From Acidobacteriaceae bacterium (GTDB lineage Bacteria > Acidobacteriota > Terriglobia > Bryobacterales > Bryobacteraceae): DNA of 64,000 nucleotides. Under the pieces are notes generated by a model. It had not been told where the DNA came from and did no database searches. It saw only the letters and a list, made by a program, of their open reading frames with translations. Where the stretch lies: positions 24,346-88,345 of the forward strand of contig JAFAYL010000027.1 in assembly GCA_019240405.1 (NCBI GenBank), in the 5' to 3' direction. Within the stretch, counting starts at the first letter, position 1. Every line of letters begins with the position of its first letter. Positions 26,160 through 34,353 of this stretch are shown here, in pieces. Both the position numbers and the translations under genes were made by a program.

Positions 26160-26345
26160 TTTCTTTCCTTTTTTTGCAGCGCGTTCTTATAAAAGATCCA
26201 ACCCCGCTGGCGAGCTTAGCCGATTCTCCTGACATCGAAGCGCTTTTATCCACGCCTACATAGTTGGATTTTTATTCCCGACCGGGCGTTTCGACCCACT
26301 TAGCCCTCCACCTCTTCGAAAAACACTCCGATATGCTCGAAACGT

Positions 26346-27329
26346 ATGGACGCCAAGCCTTCACGGGCCCTTGGCAGAGAGGACAGGCCAGCGAGCCCCG
26401 ACGAAGTAACGGGTCGCCGCATCGCTCTCGCCAGCGTTATCGTTGGTGTCGTTTTATCAGCCGCCAAAATTCTTGTCGGTGTCCGTGTAGGTTCTACCGC
26501 CGTCCTTTCTGACGGTGTTGAAACGGCAGGCGACGTTTTGTCCTCGGCTCTGGCTTTGGCGGGATTATGGCTCGCGAGTAAACCGCCGGATTACGAGCAC
26601 CCGTACGGTCACGGCCGCTACGAAACACTCGCGGGGCTCGCCATCGGCGCGATGCTCTTGCTCAGCGGCATCGCTATTTTTTGGCACGGCTTTACGTCCT
26701 TGGGCGAACGAAGCCGATTGCAAGCATATGCGCTATATCCCCTGCTCGCGGCAGTGTTCGTAAAAATCACCTTTGCCGCGCTGAAGCTTCGTACCGCGCG
26801 GCGGATCGATAGCGCCGCTCTAGAAGCCGACGCCTGGCACGACCTGACCGATCTTTTATCAACATCCGTCGCCCTTGCGGCTGTCTTAATGACGCTCTCT
26901 AACCCCGCGCGCTTCGGTGTGGCCGATCACGTCGGCGGAATGCTGATCGGCGTGATCATTTTCTTTCTCTCCATCCGCGTCGTGCGCCAAACCGTCGGCC
27001 AGCTTCTCGATACCATGCCCGAACCGCGCAAAATGGGCCAGATCCGGCAGGTTGCCTTAAGCGTTCCCGGCGCGCTCGGCATAGAAAAATGTTTTGCCCG
27101 CCGCACTGGCTTGAAATATCATGTCGATCTGCACCTCGAAGTCAATCCGCATATGACTGTCCTCGAGTCCCACGACATTGCAAAGCAAGTCAAAACTGCG
27201 CTGAAAGAACGTTTGGGCTGGGTCGCTGATGTGCTGGTTCATGTGGAGCCGGCGCCCTTTTCACCCGGCCCGGGTTCTGCAGGACACGCCGAAGCCGTCA
27301 CGCGTAAGCAAACGATAAAATCGCGCTAA
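26346..27329 (+). CDS. cation diffusion facilitator (CDF) metal transporter
   Basis: 327 residues with about six membrane helices. Metal-site motifs are present: SDGVETAGDVLSS in helix 2, HPYGHGRYE after it, and EADAWHDLTDLLSTS in helix 5. The cytoplasmic C-terminal domain (YHVDLHLEVNPHMTVLESHD ... VLVHVEPA) follows from about residue 245. It exports Zn2+, Fe2+ or Mn2+ by proton antiport; the metal cannot be told from sequence. Separated from polX by 25 bp, so probably co-transcribed with it. Confidence 0.92.
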   Translation: MDAKPSRALGREDRPASPDEVTGRRIALASVIVGVVLSAAKILVGVRVGSTAVLSDGVETAGDVLSSALALAGLWLASKPPDYEHPYGHGRYETLAGLAIGAMLLLSGIAIFWHGFTSLGERSRLQAYALYPLLAAVFVKITFAALKLRTARRIDSAALEADAWHDLTDLLSTSVALAAVLMTLSNPARFGVADHVGGMLIGVIIFFLSIRVVRQTVGQLLDTMPEPRKMGQIRQVALSVPGALGIEKCFARRTGLKYHVDLHLEVNPHMTVLESHDIAKQVKTALKERLGWVADVLVHVEPAPFSPGPGSAGHAEAVTRKQTIKSR

Positions 27330-27354
27330 GCTTCCGGAGTTCGGAACGCGCTGG

Positions 27355-29085
27355 ATGGAAAACAAAGAAATCGCGAGACTCCTTTCGGAAACCGCCGACC
27401 TCATGGAAGTAGCGGGCGAAGATGCATTTCGCATCCGGAGCTATCGTAACGGCGCCGCAGCGGTTGCCAGCTATCCCGAGCGCATTACAGATCTCCTGTG
27501 CAACCCGGATCGTAAGGTCACGGAAATAGCAGGAATCGGAAAAGGGCTTGCGTCAGTGATTGCCGAAATCTGCCAGCGCGGAACATTCGAGCGCCGCGAA
27601 CAGATGCTCTCGAAATATCCGGCGTCCGCCCTCGAGCTGCTCAAAATCCAAGGCCTGGGCCCCAAAAGCATCGCGCTTTTGTACGAACACCACGGCGTCA
27701 AAACAGTCGACGACTTGGAACGCATCTGCCGCGAGCAAAAGCTCCGCGAGTTGCCGCGCATGGGCGCCAAGCTCGAAGAAAAAGTTCTTCGTTCCATCGA
27801 GGCCTACCGCAAAACCGCCGGTCGCTTTCTCCTCAGCTTCGGTCGCCGCGTCGCGGACGAGCTTCGCGATGAATTTCTCGCCTTGCCGGGCATCGAGAAT
27901 GTGGAAGCAGCAGGCAGTTTGCGTCGCGGCCGCGAGACCATTGGCGATCTGGATCTGCTGGTCACCGGTCCCGGCTCAGCCGAAACGCTTAACCGCTTAG
28001 TCAAACATCCGAAAGCGTTCGAAACTTTGGGGCTGGGCGCGAATAAAGCGAGCGTGAAATTCGGGGTAGAACACTTGCAGGTAGACGTCCGCGCTTTGAG
28101 CGCCGAAAATTTCGGCGCGGCGCTGCAATACTTCACAGGCAGTAAAGAGCACAACGTGGTGCTGCGGACCAACGCCATCAAGCGAGGTCTCACGCTGAAT
28201 GAATACGGGCTCTTCGCGATTGAGACGAACGAGCGTGTCGCGGGTGGGGACGAGGAGGAGGTCTATCGCCGCCTGGGTTACGACTGGATTCCGCCTGAGC
28301 TGCGTGAAAACTGTGGCGAGCTCGAAGCTGCGCAGGCCCATTTGTTACCAAAGCTACTTGAATTGACGGACATCCGCGGCGACCTGCACATGCACACCAC
28401 CGCGACTGACGGCAAGGCTTCACTTCGTGAAATGGCCGATGCCGCCGCCGCGCGCGGCTACCAATACATCGCGATAACTGATCACTCGAAAGCGCTCGCC
28501 ATGTCGAACGGTCTGGACGAAAAACGCGTCGTCGAATTTGCGCAAGAAGTCCGCGAGCTGAATCGTGATGGCCTGCCTCTACGCATCTTTTCTGGACTCG
28601 AGTGTGACATTCTGCGCGATGGCGCGATGGACATCGCTGAGGACGCCCTTGTCGAACTCGACCTTGTCATTGGCAGCGTCCATAGCTATATGAATCTCGA
28701 GCCGCCGGAGACGACCGATCGCCTGCTTCGTGCTCTCGATTCCCCCTCGCTCAGAATCTTGGGCCATCTGACAGGCCGGCTTCTCTTACAGCGCGAATCC
28801 TACGTCTTCGATTTCGATCGCGTCGCTGCGAAAGCTGCCGAGCGCGGCGTCTGCCTTGAAGTCAATGCCAGCCCCGAGCGCCTCGATCTGCCGAGCCACT
28901 TAGTTCGAACTGCCAAGCGAAAGGGCTGTAGATTTACGATCTCGACCGACGCTCACCGCACGACGCATCTCGATAACATGCGCTTCGGCGTGATCACCGC
29001 CCGACGCGGCTGGCTCGAAGCCTCCGATGTCCTCAATACGAAGCCTTTGGCGGAATTTGAAGCCGCGATCAAAGCCAGATCATGA
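27355..29085 (+). CDS. polX: DNA polymerase/3'-5' exonuclease PolX
   Basis: 576 residues, the typical bacterial PolX length. Helix-hairpin-helix motifs occur near residues 55-65 (IAGIGKGLASVIAEI) and 95-105 (IQGLGPKSIALLY). The pol-X nucleotidyltransferase motif is GSLRRGRETIGDLDLLVTGP with the DxD pair, and the third Asp is in LQVDVRAL. The C-terminal PHP domain has metal ligands in DLHMHTTATDG, ITDHSKALAM, GLECDIL, SVHSYM, EVNASPERLDLP and STDAH. It fills short gaps during base excision repair and carries 3'-5' exonuclease activity in the PHP module. Confidence 0.96.
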   Translation: MENKEIARLLSETADLMEVAGEDAFRIRSYRNGAAAVASYPERITDLLCNPDRKVTEIAGIGKGLASVIAEICQRGTFERREQMLSKYPASALELLKIQGLGPKSIALLYEHHGVKTVDDLERICREQKLRELPRMGAKLEEKVLRSIEAYRKTAGRFLLSFGRRVADELRDEFLALPGIENVEAAGSLRRGRETIGDLDLLVTGPGSAETLNRLVKHPKAFETLGLGANKASVKFGVEHLQVDVRALSAENFGAALQYFTGSKEHNVVLRTNAIKRGLTLNEYGLFAIETNERVAGGDEEEVYRRLGYDWIPPELRENCGELEAAQAHLLPKLLELTDIRGDLHMHTTATDGKASLREMADAAAARGYQYIAITDHSKALAMSNGLDEKRVVEFAQEVRELNRDGLPLRIFSGLECDILRDGAMDIAEDALVELDLVIGSVHSYMNLEPPETTDRLLRALDSPSLRILGHLTGRLLLQRESYVFDFDRVAAKAAERGVCLEVNASPERLDLPSHLVRTAKRKGCRFTISTDAHRTTHLDNMRFGVITARRGWLEASDVLNTKPLAEFEAAIKARS

Positions 29086-29157
29086 CCTTGTGCGAAGGGA
29101 TGGCATCCACCGCGATTATTTCGCTGCCTGCGCATTCAAAAATGGTAACGATTAAAC

Positions 29158-29589
29158 ATGTCTACTCGCATCTTTTGCCCAATCGCCGCGCTCGTTCTCT
29201 TTATCGCTGGGTACTGCACAGGATCGGTCCACTCTACCGTTCACGCCCAGACCGGCAATCGGGTGTTTGAGCTCCGCACCTATCATGCCTATGACGGCAA
29301 ACTGGATCCCTTACTGGCGCGGTTCCGCGACCATACAGTCAGCATCTTCAATAAGCACGGCATGACCAGTGTCGGCTATTGGCTCCCAACGGACGAACCG
29401 CTGAAGGGCAAGACGCTGATTTACATGCTGGCCTTCCCGAGCCGTGAAGGAGCCGCAAAATCTTGGGCCGAGTTCCATGATGATCCCGAATGGAAGCGGG
29501 TCGCTGCCGCTTCAGAGGCCAATGGCAAGCTCGTCCAAAAGGTTGACTCAATCCTTCTCGAACCGGCGGATTTTTCCGCCATAAGCTAG
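29158..29589 (+). CDS. secreted NIPSNAP-family protein
   Basis: 143 residues with a signal peptide or anchor (FCPIAALVLFIAGYCTGSVHS). The NIPSNAP ferredoxin-like domain starts at VFELRTYHAYDGKLDPLLARF and continues with HGMTSVGYWLP, LIYMLAFPSREGAAKSWAEF and DPEWKRV. Members are small dimeric alpha-beta barrels of unclear function. The 3' end meets the convergent S4-domain gene within about 10 bp. Confidence 0.87.
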   Translation: MSTRIFCPIAALVLFIAGYCTGSVHSTVHAQTGNRVFELRTYHAYDGKLDPLLARFRDHTVSIFNKHGMTSVGYWLPTDEPLKGKTLIYMLAFPSREGAAKSWAEFHDDPEWKRVAAASEANGKLVQKVDSILLEPADFSAIS

Positions 29590-29599
29590 ACGGCGCGCC

Positions 29600-29981
29600 T
29601 CACGCTCTTCCTCGAATTCGCGCCAGCTTGCGCCGGTCTCGCTTCGACGGTCTGCCTTCGTGTAACGCTTCCAAATGCGGCATCGCCTTCCGCTCTTCCG
29701 CCAACCTCGCCCGCTCCTCCTTGCTTGCGTCACTCTCCTGATAAAGCCTCTGCGCAACCGCCGCCGGGACCGCGCATTTCGCTGAGGAGCAGAATCTGCA
29801 ATTCGAACTCCCCTGAGTCGTTTTTCACGCGCAACTGGTCCCCCACGCGGACCTCGCGAGAAGCTTTCACGTGCTGTCCGTTGCATTGAACTCTGCCAAG
29901 CTCACACGCTCGCGCAGCAAGCGACCGCGTCTTGAAGAACCGAGCCGCCCAGAGCCACTTGTCCACTCTCAGGCCCGTCAT
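29600..29981 (-). CDS. S4-domain RNA-binding protein (Hsp15-like), frameshifted after the S4 domain
   Basis: Residues 1-70 are an S4 domain (LRVDKWLWAARFFKTRSLAA, GRVQCNGQHVKASREVRVGD), like Hsp15, which binds dissociated 50S subunits. As read, the ORF stops at 29730 after 83 residues. Dropping one base in the CCCGG stretch near 29764-29768 continues it with AVAQRLYQES, DASKEERARLAEERKAM, then ALHEGRPSKRDRRKL, the normal C-terminal helix and basic tail of this family, ending at TGA 29600 (126 residues). So either the tail is truncated in this strain or there is a sequencing indel. It starts 3 bp after the VOC gene. Confidence 0.78.
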
Positions 29982-29984
29982 GGT

Positions 29985-30947
29985 TCAACGGCTTGCAATT
30001 TGTAAAATCGACTCCAAGCTCGACAGCATGGGCGAACAGCATGGCGTCTCTACAGGCTTGAACTCCATCAACTCCGCCCGCGTGTAATTCGGATCGTAGA
30101 GATTTAGCTGCCATTTTCCATCTCGACCGATTTTCGGAGCCTCGCGCGGCTTGAATCCATGATCAAGCACAGTCTTATACGCTGTCTTGACATTCTCCAC
30201 GCCCAAAGCCAAATGATGCATAACACCAAGCTGCTTGGGAGAAGGGTTATGCACGTTCAGCATGTACTCTAACCAGTCGGTCCCTTCAGGCACTCGCATA
30301 TCCACCCAATCCGTGCGGTCGTCCTTCATCCCCCCGTACCACATCAATTTGAAACCGAGAATGTCCTTATAAAAGCGATCCGCCACCGCGCGATCCTGCA
30401 CTGTCACCCCGACGTGAATCATGCGATTCGAAACTCGCGTACCTGGTAGCAGCTTCCCGAAATTTCGGCTGTGTAGTGACCCCGGCATATACTGCACGAA
30501 TTCGACATTGTGGCCGTCGGGATCTTTGATCATCATGCTGACGTTCCCGTCTAAGCCCGTTTTCAAGGACTCCGGCACCTTAACATCGCGGCTCGCGAGA
30601 TAATCCCGTAGCTTCTGAATGTTCCCCGTCTCAAAAGCAATGTGGGAAAGCCGGTCTTCCGCTTCGCTCCTCAGCTCTGGAAAAATCTCAATGTATTGAT
30701 GATCATTGACCTTGTAATAATTAAGCATCAGGCTGCCTGTCGGTTTGTCCAAGCTGAAGTGGTCATAGCCGAGGTCGTGGCCATAGAACTGATCCGCCGC
30801 CGCAATATCGTTCGTCTTTAAACCAATGTGTGCAACCCCGACGATAGGCGGCCGCTCAATCGTCCCTGCCTCCCCACCTTGGCCGATCACATAACCGGCC
30901 GCAATAATCGCAAGTAGGGAAACCGGAAATACGCGTTTCAGAGACAT
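29985..30947 (-). CDS. secreted two-domain VOC (glyoxalase/dioxygenase-fold) protein
   Basis: The ATG at 30947 gives a signal peptide (RVFPVSLLAIIAAGYVIGQ). A longer open frame up to 31271 overlaps the divergent epimerase gene and is rejected. Two VOC modules follow: residues ~30-150 (VGVAHIGLKTNDIAAADQFY, MMIKDPDGHNVEFVQYMPG) and ~175-300 (MIHVGVTVQDRAVADRFYKD, GVMHHLALGVENVKTAYKTV, YDPNYTRAELMEF). Histidine and glutamate residues in both could bind metal. No substrate can be assigned. The gene is followed after 3 bp by the S4-domain gene. Confidence 0.85.
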   Translation of the reverse strand: MSLKRVFPVSLLAIIAAGYVIGQGGEAGTIERPPIVGVAHIGLKTNDIAAADQFYGHDLGYDHFSLDKPTGSLMLNYYKVNDHQYIEIFPELRSEAEDRLSHIAFETGNIQKLRDYLASRDVKVPESLKTGLDGNVSMMIKDPDGHNVEFVQYMPGSLHSRNFGKLLPGTRVSNRMIHVGVTVQDRAVADRFYKDILGFKLMWYGGMKDDRTDWVDMRVPEGTDWLEYMLNVHNPSPKQLGVMHHLALGVENVKTAYKTVLDHGFKPREAPKIGRDGKWQLNLYDPNYTRAELMEFKPVETPCCSPMLSSLESILQIASR

Positions 30948-31088
30948 TTCTTTGCTCGTATTCTTAACCGAAAAAAGAATATCAAAAGCTGCGGCTCGTT
31001 CTTTAAACCACGCATGAGCATGCCCACAGCGAAGCGCGTTTATCCCAAAGGTAAGTACGCGGCACTCTGATGAAGTAGACTTCTTTGC

Positions 31089-32093
31089 ATGAAATTCCTC
31101 GTGACAGGTGGCACTGGCTTCATCGGCTGGCGGGTCGCGCGCAATCTCCTGAGCCGAGGAGTGCCGGTCGTAGTCGCGGACTGGAATATCGATCCATCCG
31201 TTCAACGCCGCCTGACCGCAGAATCTGGCGGACTTGCTGAGTTCGTAGAGTGCGATGTTTCGGACGCTCACGATATCGCACGCATTTTCTCAGCGCATCC
31301 CGAGATAACACACGCCGTTCATCTCGCTTATCTGATGAGCGCGGAAGTCGAAGCGGACCCCCCTCTCAGTGTTCGTGTGAACGTTTTGGGAATGGCGAAT
31401 ATGTTTGAAACTGCGTTGAAACATCGTCTTCAGCGCCTGGTATTCACGAGCAGCGAAACAGTTTACGGCGCTTCCCAGCGAATCTATGGAGATCGCCCCA
31501 TCACGGAAGTCGATTTCTGTTCGCCCGCGGATCACGTCTTCACGTATGGCGTGATGAAGATCCTGAATGAATTCATGGCCCAGAAATACGTGCAAAGGCA
31601 CGGGATCGATATAGTTTGTACCCGCCCCCCCGTCGTATTTGGGCACGGCAGGAAGCGAGGCTCACTGCTTTGGGCTGAATCCTTTGTCTCCTTACCGGCA
31701 ATTGGTGAGCCGGTAAGCCTTCCGTTTGCTTCCGAAACTCGCGATTGTTGGGTCTATGTCGACGATTGCGCTGAACAACTCGTGCGCCTCGCTTTAAAAC
31801 CCACACTCGCGCATTTCTCCTATAACTCAACCGGATGTTCGGTCTCTGCCCGTCAGTTTGCGGATTGCGTTCGCTATTGGTTACCGGAAGCGAAAATCGC
31901 CTTCGATGAAAACAAGCCGGTAACCCCGCTTGTCGACGATCTGGACGGCAGTCGCCTTGTGGAAGAGATCGATTTCACGCCGCGTACATTGAAAGCAGGT
32001 ATCCTCGCTCACATCAACGAAGCACGCGAGGCAGCTTCCCTTCCGCCGCTCGCAGCAGCGAGCCACCACCTAAAACGAGGCGCGCAATTATAG
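31089..32093 (+). CDS. NAD-dependent epimerase/dehydratase (extended SDR)
   Basis: 334 residues. The nucleotide-binding motif is TGGTGFIG at residues 6-13, DVSDAHDI provides the adenine-site acid, VFTSSETVYG carries the catalytic Ser/Thr and FTYGVMKILNE the YxxxK pair. RPPVVFGHGRKRG and FVSLPAIGEP mark the substrate-side domain. It resembles sugar-nucleotide epimerases, but the operon partner (a MetE-like protein 8 bp downstream) suggests small-molecule catabolism instead. Cytoplasmic. Confidence 0.88.
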   Translation: MKFLVTGGTGFIGWRVARNLLSRGVPVVVADWNIDPSVQRRLTAESGGLAEFVECDVSDAHDIARIFSAHPEITHAVHLAYLMSAEVEADPPLSVRVNVLGMANMFETALKHRLQRLVFTSSETVYGASQRIYGDRPITEVDFCSPADHVFTYGVMKILNEFMAQKYVQRHGIDIVCTRPPVVFGHGRKRGSLLWAESFVSLPAIGEPVSLPFASETRDCWVYVDDCAEQLVRLALKPTLAHFSYNSTGCSVSARQFADCVRYWLPEAKIAFDENKPVTPLVDDLDGSRLVEEIDFTPRTLKAGILAHINEAREAASLPPLAAASHHLKRGAQL

Positions 32094-32101
32094 GAGAACG
32101 C

Positions 32102-33106
32102 ATGCAACGTTACCGTGCTACTGTCGTCGGAAGTTTTCCGAGGCCAGCCGCAGTTGCCGACACGATGAAAAGGCCGTCATTGGCGCAGCCGGAAATTGAT
32201 GACCTGATCCGCTGGGCAGTTGCGCAGCAGGTGGGCCTTGGCCTGGAAATCATCACCGACGGCGAAGGCTACCGCGAAAACATGTATTACTACTACCAGA
32301 AGCGCATGGACGGCGTTTCGATGGAAAACATGGTCCCGCAGTCCTTCGGGCCGGCTGGTTTTACCATTGAGTGCGCCCGCGTGGTAGGAACGCTCGCGAA
32401 TCCCCGGTTCCATCTCGCCCATAACTGGAAGGTTGCGCGCGAAGCCGCTCCGGCAGGCATTGTTGTGAAGCAAACCGTTACCGGCCCGCACATGCTGACC
32501 CGCTTCAGCCTCAACGAGAGGCCCGATTTATATCCTGACGAGCAGGCGTTGTGTCGCGCTTACGCGAACATCTTGCGGCAGGAGCTGAACGAATTAATAG
32601 CCGCCGGTTGCGAGCACATTCAGTTTGACGAACCCGCATGGACCGAGTCGCCGCAGCAGAGCGAATGGGCAGTGGACATTCTAAACGAACTAATCGATTC
32701 ACTCAATCGCGTTCGCATCGGTCTGCACGTCTGTGGTGGAAATCCACGAAGAAAGCGCGTTTATTTCACCAAGTACACAGATTTGGCTCCCGCGTTCCGG
32801 AAAGCACATATCCACGAAGTCCTCCTCGAGCACTGCACGCTTGGCTACAATCTCATGGATTTATGGAAGCTGTGGGATTTTAAAGGTGACCTCGGTCTCG
32901 GCGTCATCGATCAGCGTAGCGACGTCATCGAGACGCCAGACGTAATTCGTCAAAGACTGCAGCCTGCCCTGGAATACTTTCCTCCTGAGCGGCTGCTGCT
33001 GACCAGCGAGTGCGGCTTCGGCCACGTGCCCGTAGATATAACGAGAGCGAAATTGAGCACTCTGACTCGCACTTCGCGCGAGCTCGGCAGAGCGGCATCT
33101 GCATAG
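32102..33106 (+). CDS. cobalamin-independent methionine synthase (MetE C-terminal)-family protein
   Basis: A 334-residue single-domain homologue of the MetE catalytic barrel: VVGSFPRP at the start, EIITDGEGYREN, EHIQFDEPAW, IGLHVCGGNPRR with the His-x-Cys zinc ligands and LLTSECGFGHVPVD with the last Cys. The N-terminal half of true MetE is missing. Such short forms act as methyltransferases with other donors or as thiol-handling enzymes in archaea and in solvent/xenobiotic catabolism; full methionine synthase activity is not certain. The gap from the epimerase is 8 bp. Confidence 0.85.
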   Translation: MQRYRATVVGSFPRPAAVADTMKRPSLAQPEIDDLIRWAVAQQVGLGLEIITDGEGYRENMYYYYQKRMDGVSMENMVPQSFGPAGFTIECARVVGTLANPRFHLAHNWKVAREAAPAGIVVKQTVTGPHMLTRFSLNERPDLYPDEQALCRAYANILRQELNELIAAGCEHIQFDEPAWTESPQQSEWAVDILNELIDSLNRVRIGLHVCGGNPRRKRVYFTKYTDLAPAFRKAHIHEVLLEHCTLGYNLMDLWKLWDFKGDLGLGVIDQRSDVIETPDVIRQRLQPALEYFPPERLLLTSECGFGHVPVDITRAKLSTLTRTSRELGRAASA

Positions 33107-33161
33107 TCGCTCGCATTGCGGTGAGATTTCGCTGGCATTAAGTTAAGGACATCCCGATCGT

Positions 33162-33196
33162 GATAGGCGCATGGATCTCGCGTCCATTCGCCTATC
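33162..33196 (+). terminator. hairpin after the epimerase/MetE-like operon
   Basis: GATAGGCG (33162-33169) pairs with CGCCTATC (33189-33196), and after one mismatch ATGGA pairs with TCCAT, leaving a seven-base loop. A T-rich stretch (ATCTTTCTTTT) follows eight bases later. The U-tract is imperfect, so it may be a weak intrinsic terminator or an mRNA 3'-end hairpin. The rest of the 220-bp gap holds the promoter for the next gene. Confidence 0.5.
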
Positions 33197-33326
33197 CACA
33201 AAATCTTTCTTTTCCCGCTAAATTTTCCTCCCCGCAGCGCAGGTAGGAGTAGGACCCGGCAGCAGATAGTTCGCAGGGGTCTAACCGTTCCGCGGATTGC
33301 GGACGGAAGAACAAGGAGAACTTAAA

Positions 33327-34223
33327 ATGAAAAACAATGTCACTATCCTCGCCCTCGCGCTAGGCATTACCTGCGTGCAGTCTGTACCAGCACAAACGTT
33401 TAAGAGGGTGAAAGTCAATGGAAACGCCCCGCTCGCTCAAGTAGCCTCCGGAGGCGCCAGCGTCTGGGCTCTCGCTAGCAATGGCAACCCGTACATTTTG
33501 AACGGCAATATTTTCGTGTTGGCGAACAGTATCTCTCTAAGCCAAATCAAAGTCGGGGGAGGCAATGTGGCCCAACCCGATGAGGTTTGGGGGCTGAATT
33601 CTTTAGGCGATATCTTCCGGGCCAGCAGAAGTGGACCATCCTGGACCTTCGCACGAGTTCCGGGTTCACTTGACCTCGTTGAGGTCGGTCCCGGCTATCA
33701 AGATAGTTGTCACCCGTACGAAGTATGGGGATTGAATACTGGTTCCGAGATCTTTCGTTATAACTATTGCACGAAACAGTTCCAGCAGCAGCCCGGATTC
33801 CTTTGCGACATACACGTGGGCGGCGGCGACATATGGGGGGCGCAATGCGGCCCTAATGTCTTTCGCTTCAACTTTTCTACCGGTGTTTTCGACCAAATAA
33901 CCCCTGACCCATTTGGAGCTTTTCCGCAGCTTTCGGTCGGGCCGAATGGGGAAGTATGGGCGATAGACACCAGCAATTCTGTTCTTTACGAGTACAATGA
34001 CTTCTCAGGATCCTTCACAGACCTCGGGTGTTGCGCTAGCGAGATTCACGCCGGCGGGAACGGAGTTTGGGCACTCGCCAACAGCAACATCTACCGGTGG
34101 GAGCCAAGCGCATTGGGTTTTGAGCAGGTTCCGGGCGCCCTCGTTTCCCTCAGCGTGGGGAGCGGCGGTGGAGTCTGGGGGATTAACAGCTCCCACCAAG
34201 TCTTCGCATTCTCCACGCCCTAA
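33327..34223 (+). CDS. secreted tectonin-like beta-propeller protein
   Basis: AAGGAG at 33313-33318 lies eight bases before ATG 33327. The 298-residue product has a signal peptide (ILALALGITCVQSVPAQ) and then about six repeats of ~36 residues with a VWGL/VWAL core: GGASVWALASNG, PDEVWGLNSLGDIFR, PYEVWGLNTGSEIFRY, GGGDIWGAQCGPNVFRF, NGEVWAIDTSNSVLYEY, GNGVWALANSNIYRW, GGGVWGINSSHQVFAF. This is the tectonin repeat pattern, a six-bladed propeller known from animal and fungal lectins that bind sugars or LPS. The bacterial role is unknown. Six cysteines suggest disulfides in the periplasm or outside. Confidence 0.78.
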   Translation: MKNNVTILALALGITCVQSVPAQTFKRVKVNGNAPLAQVASGGASVWALASNGNPYILNGNIFVLANSISLSQIKVGGGNVAQPDEVWGLNSLGDIFRASRSGPSWTFARVPGSLDLVEVGPGYQDSCHPYEVWGLNTGSEIFRYNYCTKQFQQQPGFLCDIHVGGGDIWGAQCGPNVFRFNFSTGVFDQITPDPFGAFPQLSVGPNGEVWAIDTSNSVLYEYNDFSGSFTDLGCCASEIHAGGNGVWALANSNIYRWEPSALGFEQVPGALVSLSVGSGGGVWGINSSHQVFAFSTP

Positions 34224-34292
34224 GTTCGGTGTGTATCTCCTACTGCGTGTAAGAAGGATTCTTCGATCAGATCGAGTCCCAAACTGATACGC

Positions 34293-34330
34293 AGCCCCGG
34301 GCCGTCCGGTACGGCTCGGGGCTTTCTGTC
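34293..34330 (+). terminator. strong intrinsic terminator
   Basis: A 13-bp stem (34293-34305 with 34311-34323, one G-U pair) around a five-base loop CCGGT, followed by TTCTGTCTT. It ends the tectonin-like gene transcript and may also serve the convergent kinase gene, whose stop is at 34354. Confidence 0.8.
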
Positions 34331-34353
34331 TTACCGGACACGCCTCTTCCCAG

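Noticed and set aside
29548..29886. 112-residue Arg-rich ORF on the minus strand
   Set aside because: It is the wrong frame through the 3' part of the S4-domain gene; the biased Arg content comes from the overlapping real frame.
30948..31271. N-terminal extension of the VOC protein
   Set aside because: It would overlap the divergent epimerase gene and bury the signal peptide; the ATG at 30947 is a better start.
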